The notes under the pieces are model-generated. The model saw only the letters and a program-made list of their open reading frames with translations, did no database searches and was not told the DNA's origin. A program made the position numbers and the translations under genes. A stretch of 64,000 bases of DNA. Source: Oscillospiraceae bacterium (lineage in GTDB: Bacteria > Bacillota > Clostridia > Oscillospirales > Acutalibacteraceae). The DNA lies in assembly GCA_015066345.1 (NCBI GenBank), contig SVOQ01000010.1, forward strand, positions 22,431 to 86,430, written 5' to 3'. Below are positions 25,144 through 33,252 of this stretch, in pieces (the stretch's first letter is position 1; each line of letters begins with the position of its first letter).

Positions 25144-25881
25144 ATGAAAATTATAGCAAGTGATTATGACGGTACTTTTAACCGCAACGGTATTACCGAA
25201 TATAAAAAAGAAACCCTTTCCCGGTGGCGTAAGGCAGGTAATTTATTCGGTATTATCAGTGGCAGAGGTTATCCGTCGCTTATTGAATGTATTGAGTCAC
25301 ACCCCTTTGAATACGATTTTTTGGTTTGTAATAACGGCGGAGTTATATATAACACTGACGGTAAAATTATGTTTGAAGTAAGGTGCGATGGTGCAAACGC
25401 ACGACCTTTTATAGAGGATTTATTCTTATGGGGTTGTCCTATGGCTCATATTGATAAAGACATACCCATCAGAATCGTTAATACCACCGACCCCATTGAC
25501 GAGGGTGAGATATATTTATCCGATTTACCTGAGATAGAGTATTTTAATCAGATAAGTACATATCTTGATACTGTTGAGGCTGCGGCTGAAATAGTTGAAA
25601 AAATTAAAGATAAATACTCAAACATATTAATACCTTTACAAAACGGCAATTGTATTGATATAGTACCCGTAGGTGTAAATAAGGCTCAGGGATTATATTC
25701 TCTTTTAGAGGTTATTGGTGGCACTTATGACGATATTATTGCCGTAGGTGATGATATAAACGATACCCATATGATAGCGGAGTTTCGCTCTTACGCTATG
25801 GAAAACGGTGTTGATTCAATAAAAGCGTTGGCGGATTATATTGTCAAAGATATTACCGAAGTTATGAATAAAGAAATATAA
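25144..25881 (+). CDS. HAD-superfamily (Cof/IIB) phosphatase
   Basis: 245 residues. Motif I is DYDGTFNRNG, with nucleophile and acid Asp 7 and Asp 9; motif II lies at IISGRG; motif III and IV are the Lys in VNKAQGL and AVGDDINDTHM. The cap between motifs II and III is of the IIB (Cof-type) class. Such enzymes dephosphorylate small sugar or nucleotide phosphates; the substrate is unknown. It is coupled to the panE-like gene and ends at a perfect bidirectional hairpin shared with the convergent GH110 operon. Confidence 0.85.
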   Translation: MKIIASDYDGTFNRNGITEYKKETLSRWRKAGNLFGIISGRGYPSLIECIESHPFEYDFLVCNNGGVIYNTDGKIMFEVRCDGANARPFIEDLFLWGCPMAHIDKDIPIRIVNTTDPIDEGEIYLSDLPEIEYFNQISTYLDTVEAAAEIVEKIKDKYSNILIPLQNGNCIDIVPVGVNKAQGLYSLLEVIGGTYDDIIAVGDDINDTHMIAEFRSYAMENGVDSIKALADYIVKDITEVMNKEI

Positions 25882-25887
25882 TGAAAG

Positions 25888-25920
25888 CACACTTACTCAG
25901 TTAATTGAGTAAGTGTGTTT
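25888..25920 (+). terminator. Bidirectional terminator between HAD and GH110 genes
   Basis: CACACTTACTCA (25888-25899), loop GTTAAT, TGAGTAAGTGTG (25906-25917), a perfect 12-bp stem between convergent genes. T runs are short on both sides. Confidence 0.75.
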
Positions 25921-25927
25921 ACTAATT

Positions 25928-27541
25928 TTAGTTATCAATTTTACCTACGTTTACAGATTCGATTTCGAGCTCACTGTCAAATGTATTGTTTTTTATTACT
26001 GCTTCGTTTAAATGTTGTAATAAAAATCCGTGTTTACCAAGTGCAGGTTTATAAAATGAATTGTTTTCAACGGTTAATTTACCGTGAACGTATGTATCAA
26101 CATTATCTTTTAAAACTTTGGGTGAGTACCTTATGACAGGCGCACCGTCCCATGTAACGTGGTAATCACAGTTTATAACTTTATTATTTCTGAATGTTAT
26201 ATCCTTTGTAAAGCCCGACTCAAACCAGAAGTTGCAGTCATCTTCGATTAAAAGGGCGGGACCCCAGAGGTTTTCAAAGGTGTTATTTTCGATTACTACT
26301 TCGCCACGGGTTGTGCAAAGAATCCCTCTTGCGGAATTTTGACCGAAATAGCAGTTGCGAACGTATAAATTGGGTGTATAAGTTGCGTTTTCGATAACAT
26401 CCTTGTTAATTTCAATTTCGGGTAATTTGCCGTCAAGTGTAAGCTTAATATCCGTGTCATTGAGTTTTTGGAATTCAATAACTTTTAATGTATGGTAGGG
26501 TATAAGAGTATCCCATTTTATAAAATCAATGGTGTCATCTTTGTCAAATGCCTGAAAGCCCCAGCTTTCGGGATGCATAAACCTGACGATTAGTTTATTT
26601 TCGCTGTAATCCGCATCAATTATCCTGAGGTGTGTACCGTGCACATTTACGTAATCATCGTGAGCACCCCAAGCCTTGCAATTGTCAATTATTATATCGC
26701 CCTTGCAACCCGAAAACTGAAAGAAATCGGCGGTGCTTGTAATGGTTCTGCCGTAGGCAGGGGTCAAGTCACAATTAAGAAAGCTTACATTTTCGCTATA
26801 CTGCGACACAATACCGAGGCCGTGCATAAACTTTATGCGAAGGTTTTCGAATTTAATATTTTTACATCGCTCAATTAATCCGCCCGTCTGATCGCGGACT
26901 ATACTACGGGACTGAAAAACTGAGCCAACAGGGATATTTATATTTTTATTAATCAATTTAACCTTGAGCGTGGTTTCGTCAATTTTTTCTATTTCTTCAA
27001 AATTAAGGTCATCCCGATTAAAATCGTAGCTTAATTTAGTTTTGGGGTCATAGCGTTTTATGTATCTTTTAAATCCCGAGTTTGTGTCACGCCAATAGTA
27101 TTGACCATTTTTGTCTTTTTCCCCAAGCCAATATAATGTGTTATTCTCAATTTCAAAAAGACATTCTTCGTTTACTTTAATTACGTACTCGTCTTTTTCT
27201 CCTGAAATAACTGTGAATTCACTCATTGTGGGACGTGCGTAGTCTATTTCAAGGTTTTTAATTGTAATATTTTCGCATCTTTCGAGAAGAATGGGCGTCA
27301 TTTTGCCGTGAACGAGGATTTTAGCACCGTTACCGTCAATTACGATATCTTTCATATCTTTTAAGAACACACCCGTAAAACGCTTCCCTGTGGGGTTTTC
27401 GTCCTTCTTTGCAGTGTTGGAGCAGAAGTACCCGTCAAGTATGAATGAATCATCCTCCGAAACGTCGTAAACCCTGCCTTTTCCCAAAGTCAGGGTTTCA
27501 CCATTTTTAATATTTAAAATTAAGCTACTTAATTCATTCAT
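25928..27541 (-). CDS. GH110-like alpha-1,3-galactosidase, beta-helix fold
   Basis: 537 residues, a right-handed parallel beta-helix judged by regular N/D/I-rich rungs (IIDNCKAW, VVIENNTFENL, ITFRNNKVINC). The segments STADFFQFSGCKGDI, WGAHDDYVNVHGTHLRI (His294-Asp-Asp296) and ARGILCTTRGEVVIENN match GH110 enzymes, which remove alpha-1,3-linked galactose from blood-group B and linear structures. There is no signal peptide, so it acts in the cytoplasm on imported oligosaccharides. It is last in a three-gene operon, 1 bp after the DegT aminotransferase. GH110 in a Firmicute is less common than in Bacteroides. A pectate-lyase-like relative with another specificity is possible. Confidence 0.72.
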   Translation of the reverse strand: MNELSSLILNIKNGETLTLGKGRVYDVSEDDSFILDGYFCSNTAKKDENPTGKRFTGVFLKDMKDIVIDGNGAKILVHGKMTPILLERCENITIKNLEIDYARPTMSEFTVISGEKDEYVIKVNEECLFEIENNTLYWLGEKDKNGQYYWRDTNSGFKRYIKRYDPKTKLSYDFNRDDLNFEEIEKIDETTLKVKLINKNINIPVGSVFQSRSIVRDQTGGLIERCKNIKFENLRIKFMHGLGIVSQYSENVSFLNCDLTPAYGRTITSTADFFQFSGCKGDIIIDNCKAWGAHDDYVNVHGTHLRIIDADYSENKLIVRFMHPESWGFQAFDKDDTIDFIKWDTLIPYHTLKVIEFQKLNDTDIKLTLDGKLPEIEINKDVIENATYTPNLYVRNCYFGQNSARGILCTTRGEVVIENNTFENLWGPALLIEDDCNFWFESGFTKDITFRNNKVINCDYHVTWDGAPVIRYSPKVLKDNVDTYVHGKLTVENNSFYKPALGKHGFLLQHLNEAVIKNNTFDSELEIESVNVGKIDN

Positions 27542-27542
27542 A

Positions 27543-28718
27543 TTAATTTAAAGCCTTGTTAATGATATTTGCGATGTTTGATACTGTTTCATCCGACCAA
27601 TCAGGGTGGAGGTTAATATATGCAGTTCTCGATAAAAGGTCAAGTGTACGAGGGCACATATCCATTGTGTAATTCATCTGAAGCCCTTGGTTTTCCTTCA
27701 TCTTAAAGGGGTCCATAGCAGGGTGGAGTGCACCGCGTTTTTCCATAATCTGTGTCCAGTTGGTGTAAATGTGCTTGCCTGTGGTTATGGGTATAACAAC
27801 ACCTAAGCCGTCCTGTTCGCAATTTACTGCGAAATTTTTACAGTCTTCTTCCGTGCCGAAACGCAATGCAAGTGTTGTAGCACAGTCACCGTCAGAATCG
27901 TGTGTGGGTGCAACAAGGCTTTTGTTGTTGAGCTTTTCAATAAGGTTAAACTTAACCTTATGTAAATCACTTATAATATCGGGTAATTTTTTTAACTGTT
28001 CGCGTAGAATAGCACCTGTGATATCGGATATTCTGAACTCTGTTCCGCCGAAAATGGGTTCAGTAATGCCGTCAAGCTGTGAGCCGAAAAAGGCAACGGC
28101 GCTTGAATCGTGGTAAATAAGTGCTCTTTCGTAGATTTTTTTATTATTGGTTACCAGCGCACCGCCTTCACCCGAGGTCATAATTTTATAATAATTGTAA
28201 CTGTAAGCGCCTGCATCACCGATGGTGCCAAGGTATTCACACTTGAATTTACCGCCCATTGACTGACAAGCGTCCTCAACAATGGCAATATTATATTTTT
28301 CGGCAATTGCCTTAAGCGCTGCCATATCACAGGGGAAGCCCATAATATGAACGGGTATTACTGCCTTGGTGTTCTTGCTGATTTTCTTTTCAACCTCTTT
28401 AGGGTCAATGGTCAAGGTAGAGTCAATATCGGCAATTACAGGGATAGCACCAACGGCAGTTACTGCAAGTGCAGTTGCTATGTAGGTATATGCGGGTACT
28501 ATAACCTCGTCACCGGGTCCGATTCCTAAGCCGATAAGTGCAGAGGTGAGCGCACCAAAGCCCGAGGACATAAGCAAGCAATGCTCGTTTCCGAGATACT
28601 CCTTAAGCTCGTTTTCAAAGTTTAATACCTCACAACCGCTATTGTTAATTTTAAAGAAATCGTGTGTGTTTATAGCACGTGCTACGGCATCAATTTCTTC
28701 CTGTCCTATTCTGTACAT
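27543..28718 (-). CDS. DegT/DnrJ/EryC1/StrS-family PLP aminotransferase
   Basis: 391 residues. The PLP-binding Lys is Lys178 in NYYKIMTSGEGGALVT; the SSGFGALTSALIGLGIGPGDEVIVPAYTYI region and EDACQSMGG are family signatures. The family transaminates keto sugars to amino sugars or, in some members, dehydrates them. It follows the ceramidase-like gene by 3 bp and precedes the GH110 gene by 1 bp. In this company it probably modifies or handles an amino-sugar-like product rather than building a surface polysaccharide, since no nucleotide-sugar genes adjoin. Specific reaction unknown. Confidence 0.85.
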   Translation of the reverse strand: MYRIGQEEIDAVARAINTHDFFKINNSGCEVLNFENELKEYLGNEHCLLMSSGFGALTSALIGLGIGPGDEVIVPAYTYIATALAVTAVGAIPVIADIDSTLTIDPKEVEKKISKNTKAVIPVHIMGFPCDMAALKAIAEKYNIAIVEDACQSMGGKFKCEYLGTIGDAGAYSYNYYKIMTSGEGGALVTNNKKIYERALIYHDSSAVAFFGSQLDGITEPIFGGTEFRISDITGAILREQLKKLPDIISDLHKVKFNLIEKLNNKSLVAPTHDSDGDCATTLALRFGTEEDCKNFAVNCEQDGLGVVIPITTGKHIYTNWTQIMEKRGALHPAMDPFKMKENQGLQMNYTMDMCPRTLDLLSRTAYINLHPDWSDETVSNIANIINKALN

Positions 28719-28721
28719 AAT

Positions 28722-30035
28722 TTATACCTCGTTATAGTTATTCATAATTCTTAGGTTTTCGTTGATGATATTCTGGTCGGTGTTATCTGCAAGAGGGAAC
28801 AGATGCCCGTACATAAAGCAACCTACCTCGTACCCTCCACGGCATAGCTGGTCCTCTGATGGAAGATAAACGTTATATCCGTTAGTGCAGGATAAGCAAA
28901 GGGTATATTTATATGGTGAATATTCCCTTAAGCGCATAACGATTTCTGAAAACATTTCAAAGGGGAAGGGAATAAAAACAATATCACCGAGTGAAACTAT
29001 GGTCTGCTGAAAAGTAAACTCGGTTTTAATTTCGCCGTCACCATTTATTAGAAAATCATAGGTTTCTTTATAATGTTCATACTCAAGCCTTTGAATATTA
29101 ATTAAATTTTCGGGTTCCGTGTATTCATCGAGCTTAGCCTTTACTTGCTCAAGGGTCGGCATTTGCTTGTAAGGAAGGTGTACCGTGTCACGTAAAATGC
29201 TAAGCCTTCCCTCGTGGTAGCCACCCATATTTTTATAGGCTCTTAATACGTCCGTTGCCGCAAGGCCGCCTAATTCCTCGGTGTGGGTAATATCGCCCGT
29301 TGTTTCGCCGTTAGTGAGCCTCGGACCCACGTCACCGATAGCACCGTTCCAGAATGCGGTGAGTGTGTGGCTTTCTTTTTCGAGCCTGTCAATCATTACA
29401 CCTGACCAATCACGAGTGATTGCGGTGGTGAGTCCTGCAGAGGTACCGTGACACCCATAGTGTATGAGGTTTAAAATACCTTCCTTGGTTTCTTTGTTTC
29501 GTATGGCTACTACTGTCATATTGGGGTCAAAGCAAGCGTGAGGGTTCTGACCGAGACCGATTTCACCGTTGGGGTGCTGTTGTCTGCGGTTGATACCCAC
29601 AAGACTGTCGGTAACACCAATTGCAATTTCTGCCGCAGAAAGATTACTTAAAGCACTCTTTGAAGCCTTAAGTATTGCGGGTAGAAAGAGGTTATTATAA
29701 TAATCCGTGTTAAGGTCGCCCCAACCCACAACGCCCGATAAATTAGGTGCTGAGTGGGTATGTGTTGCAGAAATTATTATGTTTTCAAAGGGGATACCGC
29801 AACATTCTGCAATTGCCTTACGAGTTTTGTCGCAAAGCTCGGTCTGTATGTCACCGTTTTCTACGGTGAGCATTATGCACGCTTCGTCGCCCTGACTAAG
29901 GGCGAGTGCAGTAAGTGACAGGTTATCGTGTACGCTTTCACTTGCAAGGTCGGGTCTGTAGCCGTATAAAAGTGTGCCGATAGGGGGTGTAATGTCTTCT
30001 CGACAGGCACCTGCTTTAAAAATTAAATCAGTCAT
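28722..30035 (-). CDS. Neutral/alkaline ceramidase-like metalloenzyme
   Basis: 437 residues. The start MTDLIFKAGACREDITPPIG carries the family's GxAxxDITPP element, and ATHTHSAPN is the zinc-binding HTH pair; HYGCHGTSA and the region DWSGVMI continue the catalytic domain of neutral/alkaline ceramidases (PF04734). Many bacterial members do not act on ceramide but on other amides or sugar-linked substrates. It lacks a signal peptide. As first gene of an operon with a DegT aminotransferase and a GH110 galactosidase it may deacylate or open an amino-sugar conjugate. The AGGAGG site lies 22 nt before the ATG, unusually far, so the start is less certain. Confidence 0.75.
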   Translation of the reverse strand: MTDLIFKAGACREDITPPIGTLLYGYRPDLASESVHDNLSLTALALSQGDEACIMLTVENGDIQTELCDKTRKAIAECCGIPFENIIISATHTHSAPNLSGVVGWGDLNTDYYNNLFLPAILKASKSALSNLSAAEIAIGVTDSLVGINRRQQHPNGEIGLGQNPHACFDPNMTVVAIRNKETKEGILNLIHYGCHGTSAGLTTAITRDWSGVMIDRLEKESHTLTAFWNGAIGDVGPRLTNGETTGDITHTEELGGLAATDVLRAYKNMGGYHEGRLSILRDTVHLPYKQMPTLEQVKAKLDEYTEPENLINIQRLEYEHYKETYDFLINGDGEIKTEFTFQQTIVSLGDIVFIPFPFEMFSEIVMRLREYSPYKYTLCLSCTNGYNVYLPSEDQLCRGGYEVGCFMYGHLFPLADNTDQNIINENLRIMNNYNEV

Positions 30036-30168
30036 ATTTGTAACGGTAAAACCGCATCCTCCTGTTTTTATATAATAAATTATACTAAATTATTATGAAA
30101 AGTAAATGAAAATAAGGGTTAAATACTTACCAAAAAATACCACTATTCATTGGTTAAAACATAAAATA

Positions 30169-30192
30169 ACTCCAAGGCTATGACCTTGGAGT
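30169..30192 (-). terminator. Terminator of the ytrA-ABC operon
   Basis: ACTCCAAGG (30169-30177), loop CTATGA, CCTTGGAGT (30184-30192), a perfect 9-bp stem, followed on the minus strand by a T-rich tail. The rest of 30036-30209 contains the ceramidase-gene promoter region, with a TATAAT-like -10 on the minus strand. Confidence 0.8.
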
Positions 30193-30209
30193 TAAATTTA
30201 GTTGAATAT

Positions 30210-31250
30210 TTATTTAATATTAGCAACAATCAAGAAGATTATGAATGCTACGATTTCTGCAAGGCAGAAGGCACTTGCACCAAACAGAAGCTTGCGGTAT
30301 GTTTTCTTTTTAATAATTGCATAAACAAATGAAACCACACATACACAGCCGGGCACTACGCCGAAGAGCATAATTAAGAAGAAGTATGAGATTGAGTCGG
30401 CTAACTCGTCATTCTGTAAATAACCGTAGTCATCTTCGTAATAAAGCTGCTGACCCTCTTTAATAGCGGCAACGGTTGCTTCGTCGGTTATGGGGTAGGC
30501 GTCGAAGCCCTCTTCACTATAGTAGAACTCAAGAAAGTCTAAATAAAGTGATGCACCGCTCTCCTCATAATCAAGATAATAATATTCATCGCCACAGATG
30601 ATTATCATACCGGGGTTAAACGAAAGCTTACCGTCGTCAGAGCTAACGTATATTTCGTAGTATTCGTCGTATGATGTGAAGGCGCTGGGTGTTATATGCT
30701 TCGGCTCGTTCTCAAAAAGTATGTCACAATCAATATCAACTTCGTTGTTTTCGGGGTAGTCGAAATGAAGTGTGTATACGTCACCCTTTGTTGTTAGCAG
30801 CTTATCATAATCGTCAAGGTAATCTGTTCTGAGAACATCGTATGAGTAATAGGTGCCGTCTCTGTAATTTATTGAAACGTTAAGTATGATATCGTCACCG
30901 TAAATTTCGACACTGTGAACAGTTTCTTTTTGTGTTTCACTTAATTCGTATTCAGCCCACTGAGGTAGCATTATATCGTCCGTACTCACAACGCCGTCAT
31001 AATCCTCGTAATAACCAATTTCATAATCCGAATCAACGTTTGAAATGAACATTGAAAGATCTTTTTGAACGTACTCGTAGTCATCGTAGTACACGGTTTT
31101 AAAATCATCCGAGAAGGTAACAACGGGTTGTTTGACGTTTTCAGGTCCGGGATTTGGAACGAGGGTACTGACAGAGGTTGCTATGGAGGTGACACTTAAG
31201 CCGATAGCGGCAATTAATACTGAAATAAATATAGAAATTAATTTTTTCAT
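30210..31250 (-). CDS. Membrane-anchored Asp/Tyr-rich extracytoplasmic protein, unknown function
   Basis: 346 residues from ATG 31250, with AAGGAGG just ahead (an upstream GTG-region start at 31289 is rejected because it overlaps that site and the previous gene). A signal-anchor (MKKLISIFISVLIAAIGLS) leads into an acidic, tyrosine-rich outer domain (DDYEYVQKDL, YYEDYDGVV), with two C-terminal membrane helices (about 280-302 and 318-342). It is the last gene of the YtrA-ABC operon, 13 bp from the permease. It may be a lipid-II or antibiotic-sensing partner of the transporter, by analogy with extra ytr genes; no family recognised. Confidence 0.6.
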   Translation of the reverse strand: MKKLISIFISVLIAAIGLSVTSIATSVSTLVPNPGPENVKQPVVTFSDDFKTVYYDDYEYVQKDLSMFISNVDSDYEIGYYEDYDGVVSTDDIMLPQWAEYELSETQKETVHSVEIYGDDIILNVSINYRDGTYYSYDVLRTDYLDDYDKLLTTKGDVYTLHFDYPENNEVDIDCDILFENEPKHITPSAFTSYDEYYEIYVSSDDGKLSFNPGMIIICGDEYYYLDYEESGASLYLDFLEFYYSEEGFDAYPITDEATVAAIKEGQQLYYEDDYGYLQNDELADSISYFFLIMLFGVVPGCVCVVSFVYAIIKKKTYRKLLFGASAFCLAEIVAFIIFLIVANIK

Positions 31251-31263
31251 ATTATCAACCTCC

Positions 31264-32094
31264 TTATGCAAGATTAAGCTTTTTGTCAATGCACCAATGT
31301 GTTACGTAATAAAGTAAGCAACAGAAGGCGCAAAGTAAAAAGATTACCATAATCAACAGCATCATAATACTGTTAAGTGTTCCCACCTCGGTTAATCTGT
31401 AGAACAGATTCATAAGGCTTGTCATACCGAAAAGGTAGAAGATTGTCATAATAAAGCTTAAAACAGAGGATGCTCCGTAATAAATACCAATGGCTACGGC
31501 AATTTTAGCCTTCTTTACAAGTACACTTGCTATGGCTATGCAGCCGTATGCAAAAAGATATCCCGCTAAGGCTAAAAGTGCAAAAAGAATTATGCCCAAG
31601 GCTAAATAAATGAATGCATAGTAATAATAGTCATAAGCTAAAAATTCTTCGATGAAATATTTGAAATCTTCTACAAAATCCTTTGAAAACCAATATTCAC
31701 GTCCTGCAATAAGCGTAAGTATAACCGTATCAATAAACAAAACAAAAGCTGTTGCAGAAAAAGTGATGTATGACAAAAGAACCTTGGATTTAAGCACTGT
31801 ACTCCTTTTAGCAGGAAGTGTGAAGGTCAGGTAGCCCTCGTCGGTAAACAGGTTTTTGTAGTATCTTAAATAAACAAGTATATCCGAGAAAACACCGAAG
31901 GCAGCAAAGCCAAGAAATACAAGTACAAGTGCAAAAATTGCAATAACAAGTATGGACTTGGGAATATCCCAATCAGTAAAGTAAAGTCCACCTGCAAAGC
32001 CGCCTGCTATAGAAAAAGCAATTGATGATACTGCACCAATCCACCAGATTTTAAATACGGATTTAAGGTCGTATTTCATTAATTTTTTTAGCAT
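31264..32094 (-). CDS. ABC transporter permease of a YtrB/BcrA-type exporter
   Basis: 276 residues with six hydrophobic segments, starting with MLKKLMKYDLKSVFKIWW, a typical amphipathic lead of ABC-2-type permeases. It overlaps the ATPase gene by 7 bp. The substrate is unknown; YtrA-regulated transporters are linked to cell-wall-antibiotic stress and acetoin-related growth, but this does not transfer by sequence alone. Confidence 0.75.
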   Translation of the reverse strand: MLKKLMKYDLKSVFKIWWIGAVSSIAFSIAGGFAGGLYFTDWDIPKSILVIAIFALVLVFLGFAAFGVFSDILVYLRYYKNLFTDEGYLTFTLPAKRSTVLKSKVLLSYITFSATAFVLFIDTVILTLIAGREYWFSKDFVEDFKYFIEEFLAYDYYYYAFIYLALGIILFALLALAGYLFAYGCIAIASVLVKKAKIAVAIGIYYGASSVLSFIMTIFYLFGMTSLMNLFYRLTEVGTLNSIMMLLIMVIFLLCAFCCLLYYVTHWCIDKKLNLA

Positions 32095-32789
32095 CTGAAT
32101 ACCTCCTTAAACAACTCGTCAAGGGATTTTCCTGTTTCATTACGGGCTTCCTCGGCATTACCTGCCATCATAATCTGACCGCCGTAGCCCATAAAGATGA
32201 AGTCATCAAGCACCTGTTCAACGTCTGTTATAAGGTGGGTTGTTATAACAATTGATGCTTCGGGATTATAGTTACTTACAATAGTGCTTAAGATATATTC
32301 TCTTGCGGCAGGGTCAACACCTGCAATGGGCTCGTCAAGAAGGTATAATTTAGCATTTCTTGACATAACGAGTATAAGCTGAACCTTTTCCTTAGTGCCC
32401 TTTGAAAGGGTCTTAAGACTTGCATTAACGTCAATTCTAAGGTCATTGAGCAGCTGCTTTGCTCTTTCAATGTCAAAATCACTGTAGAAATCCTTGAAGT
32501 AGGTAAGAATATCCTTAACCTTCATAGAATTACTGAAATATGTTCTTTCAGGCAGGTATGAAATAAGGGCACAGCTTTTTTCACCGACGGGGTTGCCGTC
32601 AACGAAAATATCACCGCTATTAGGCTGCAGAATGCCTGCAATCATTTTAATAAGTGTTGATTTACCGCAACCGTTGGGTCCCAAAAGACCAACGATTCTG
32701 CCCTGTGGAATAGTAAGATTAAGGTTTTCTAACACAGGCTTATTTTTGTGGTAGGATTTGTTGATGTTCACGCAATCCAGAACATTCAT
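32088..32789 (-). CDS. ABC transporter ATP-binding protein, YtrB-like
   Basis: 233 residues. Walker A GPNGCGKSTL (about 36-45), signature LSKGTKEKVQ, Walker B YLLDEPIAGVD and the switch His in ITTHLI are all intact. The signature motif is the SKGT variant seen in multidrug/antibiotic exporters. It overlaps the upstream regulator by 4 bp (ATGA-type) and the downstream permease by 7 bp, so ATPase and permease form one exporter. Confidence 0.9.
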   Translation of the reverse strand: MNVLDCVNINKSYHKNKPVLENLNLTIPQGRIVGLLGPNGCGKSTLIKMIAGILQPNSGDIFVDGNPVGEKSCALISYLPERTYFSNSMKVKDILTYFKDFYSDFDIERAKQLLNDLRIDVNASLKTLSKGTKEKVQLILVMSRNAKLYLLDEPIAGVDPAAREYILSTIVSNYNPEASIVITTHLITDVEQVLDDFIFMGYGGQIMMAGNAEEARNETGKSLDELFKEVFRC

Positions 32790-33145
32790 TTGAATACCTC
32801 CTCAATCATATCAATGGCTTGCGCTTTGGTGATGGACAGGTCATTGATGTTAACTACAAAGTCTTTGACGATTTTTTCGGCAATTTTCTTTCGGCTGTTT
32901 TCGATAATTTCGTTATCGTCCGTAACAAATCTGCCGAGAGTGCCTCTGGATACAACTATACCTTCACTTTCAAGGTCGGCAAAAGCGTGTTGCACGGTGT
33001 TTGGATTGACAGCCGCGTCTAAAGCTAATTGTCTGACGCTTGGTATCTGTTCGCCGGGTTTGTATTCACCCGAGAGAATGGATTTTGTAATACGGTCAGT
33101 AATCTGAATGTAAACGGGTCTGTCAGAAGTGAATTTCCAAGCCAA
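32786..33145 (-). CDS. GntR-family transcriptional repressor, YtrA-like
   Basis: 119 residues from a TTG start at 33145 with AAAGGAGGG ahead; the 15 codons further upstream cover the promoter and operator and are not translated. The N-terminal winged helix (KSILSGEYKPGEQIPSVR, then LALDAAVNPNTVQHAFADLE) is GntR-type; the short C-terminal helical tail (about 45 residues) defines the YtrA subfamily. It should repress its own four-gene operon by binding the palindrome at the transcription start. Confidence 0.9.
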   Translation of the reverse strand: MAWKFTSDRPVYIQITDRITKSILSGEYKPGEQIPSVRQLALDAAVNPNTVQHAFADLESEGIVVSRGTLGRFVTDDNEIIENSRKKIAEKIVKDFVVNINDLSITKAQAIDMIEEVFK

Positions 33146-33158
33146 AATATCCCTCCTT

Positions 33159-33178
33159 TGTATTATTGTGTTAATACA
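33159..33178. promoter_or_regulatory. YtrA-type operator palindrome
   Basis: TGTATTA (33159-33165), 6 bp, TAATACA (33172-33178), a perfect 7-bp inverted repeat directly between -10 box and the repressor's ribosome-binding site. It resembles YtrA operators of Bacillus. Binding here would block transcription initiation. Confidence 0.75.
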
Positions 33179-33207
33179 AGCATACAACATCGTTTATTAT
33201 TTGTCAA
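33179..33207 (-). promoter_or_regulatory. Promoter of the ytrA-ABC operon
   Basis: Minus strand: -35 TTGACA (33202-33207), 17-bp spacer, -10 TATGCT (33179-33184). The operator overlaps its transcription start. Confidence 0.75.
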
Positions 33208-33227
33208 TATTTTTTTAAAAAAATAAA

Positions 33228-33246
33228 CCCGAGAGATAATCTCGGG
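33228..33246 (-). terminator. Terminator of the GNAT-membrane protein operon
   Basis: CCCGAGA (33228-33234), 5-nt loop, TCTCGGG (33240-33246); on the minus strand it is followed by TTTATTTTTTT. It separates this operon from the ytrA promoter. Confidence 0.8.
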
Positions 33247-33252
33247 CAAAAT

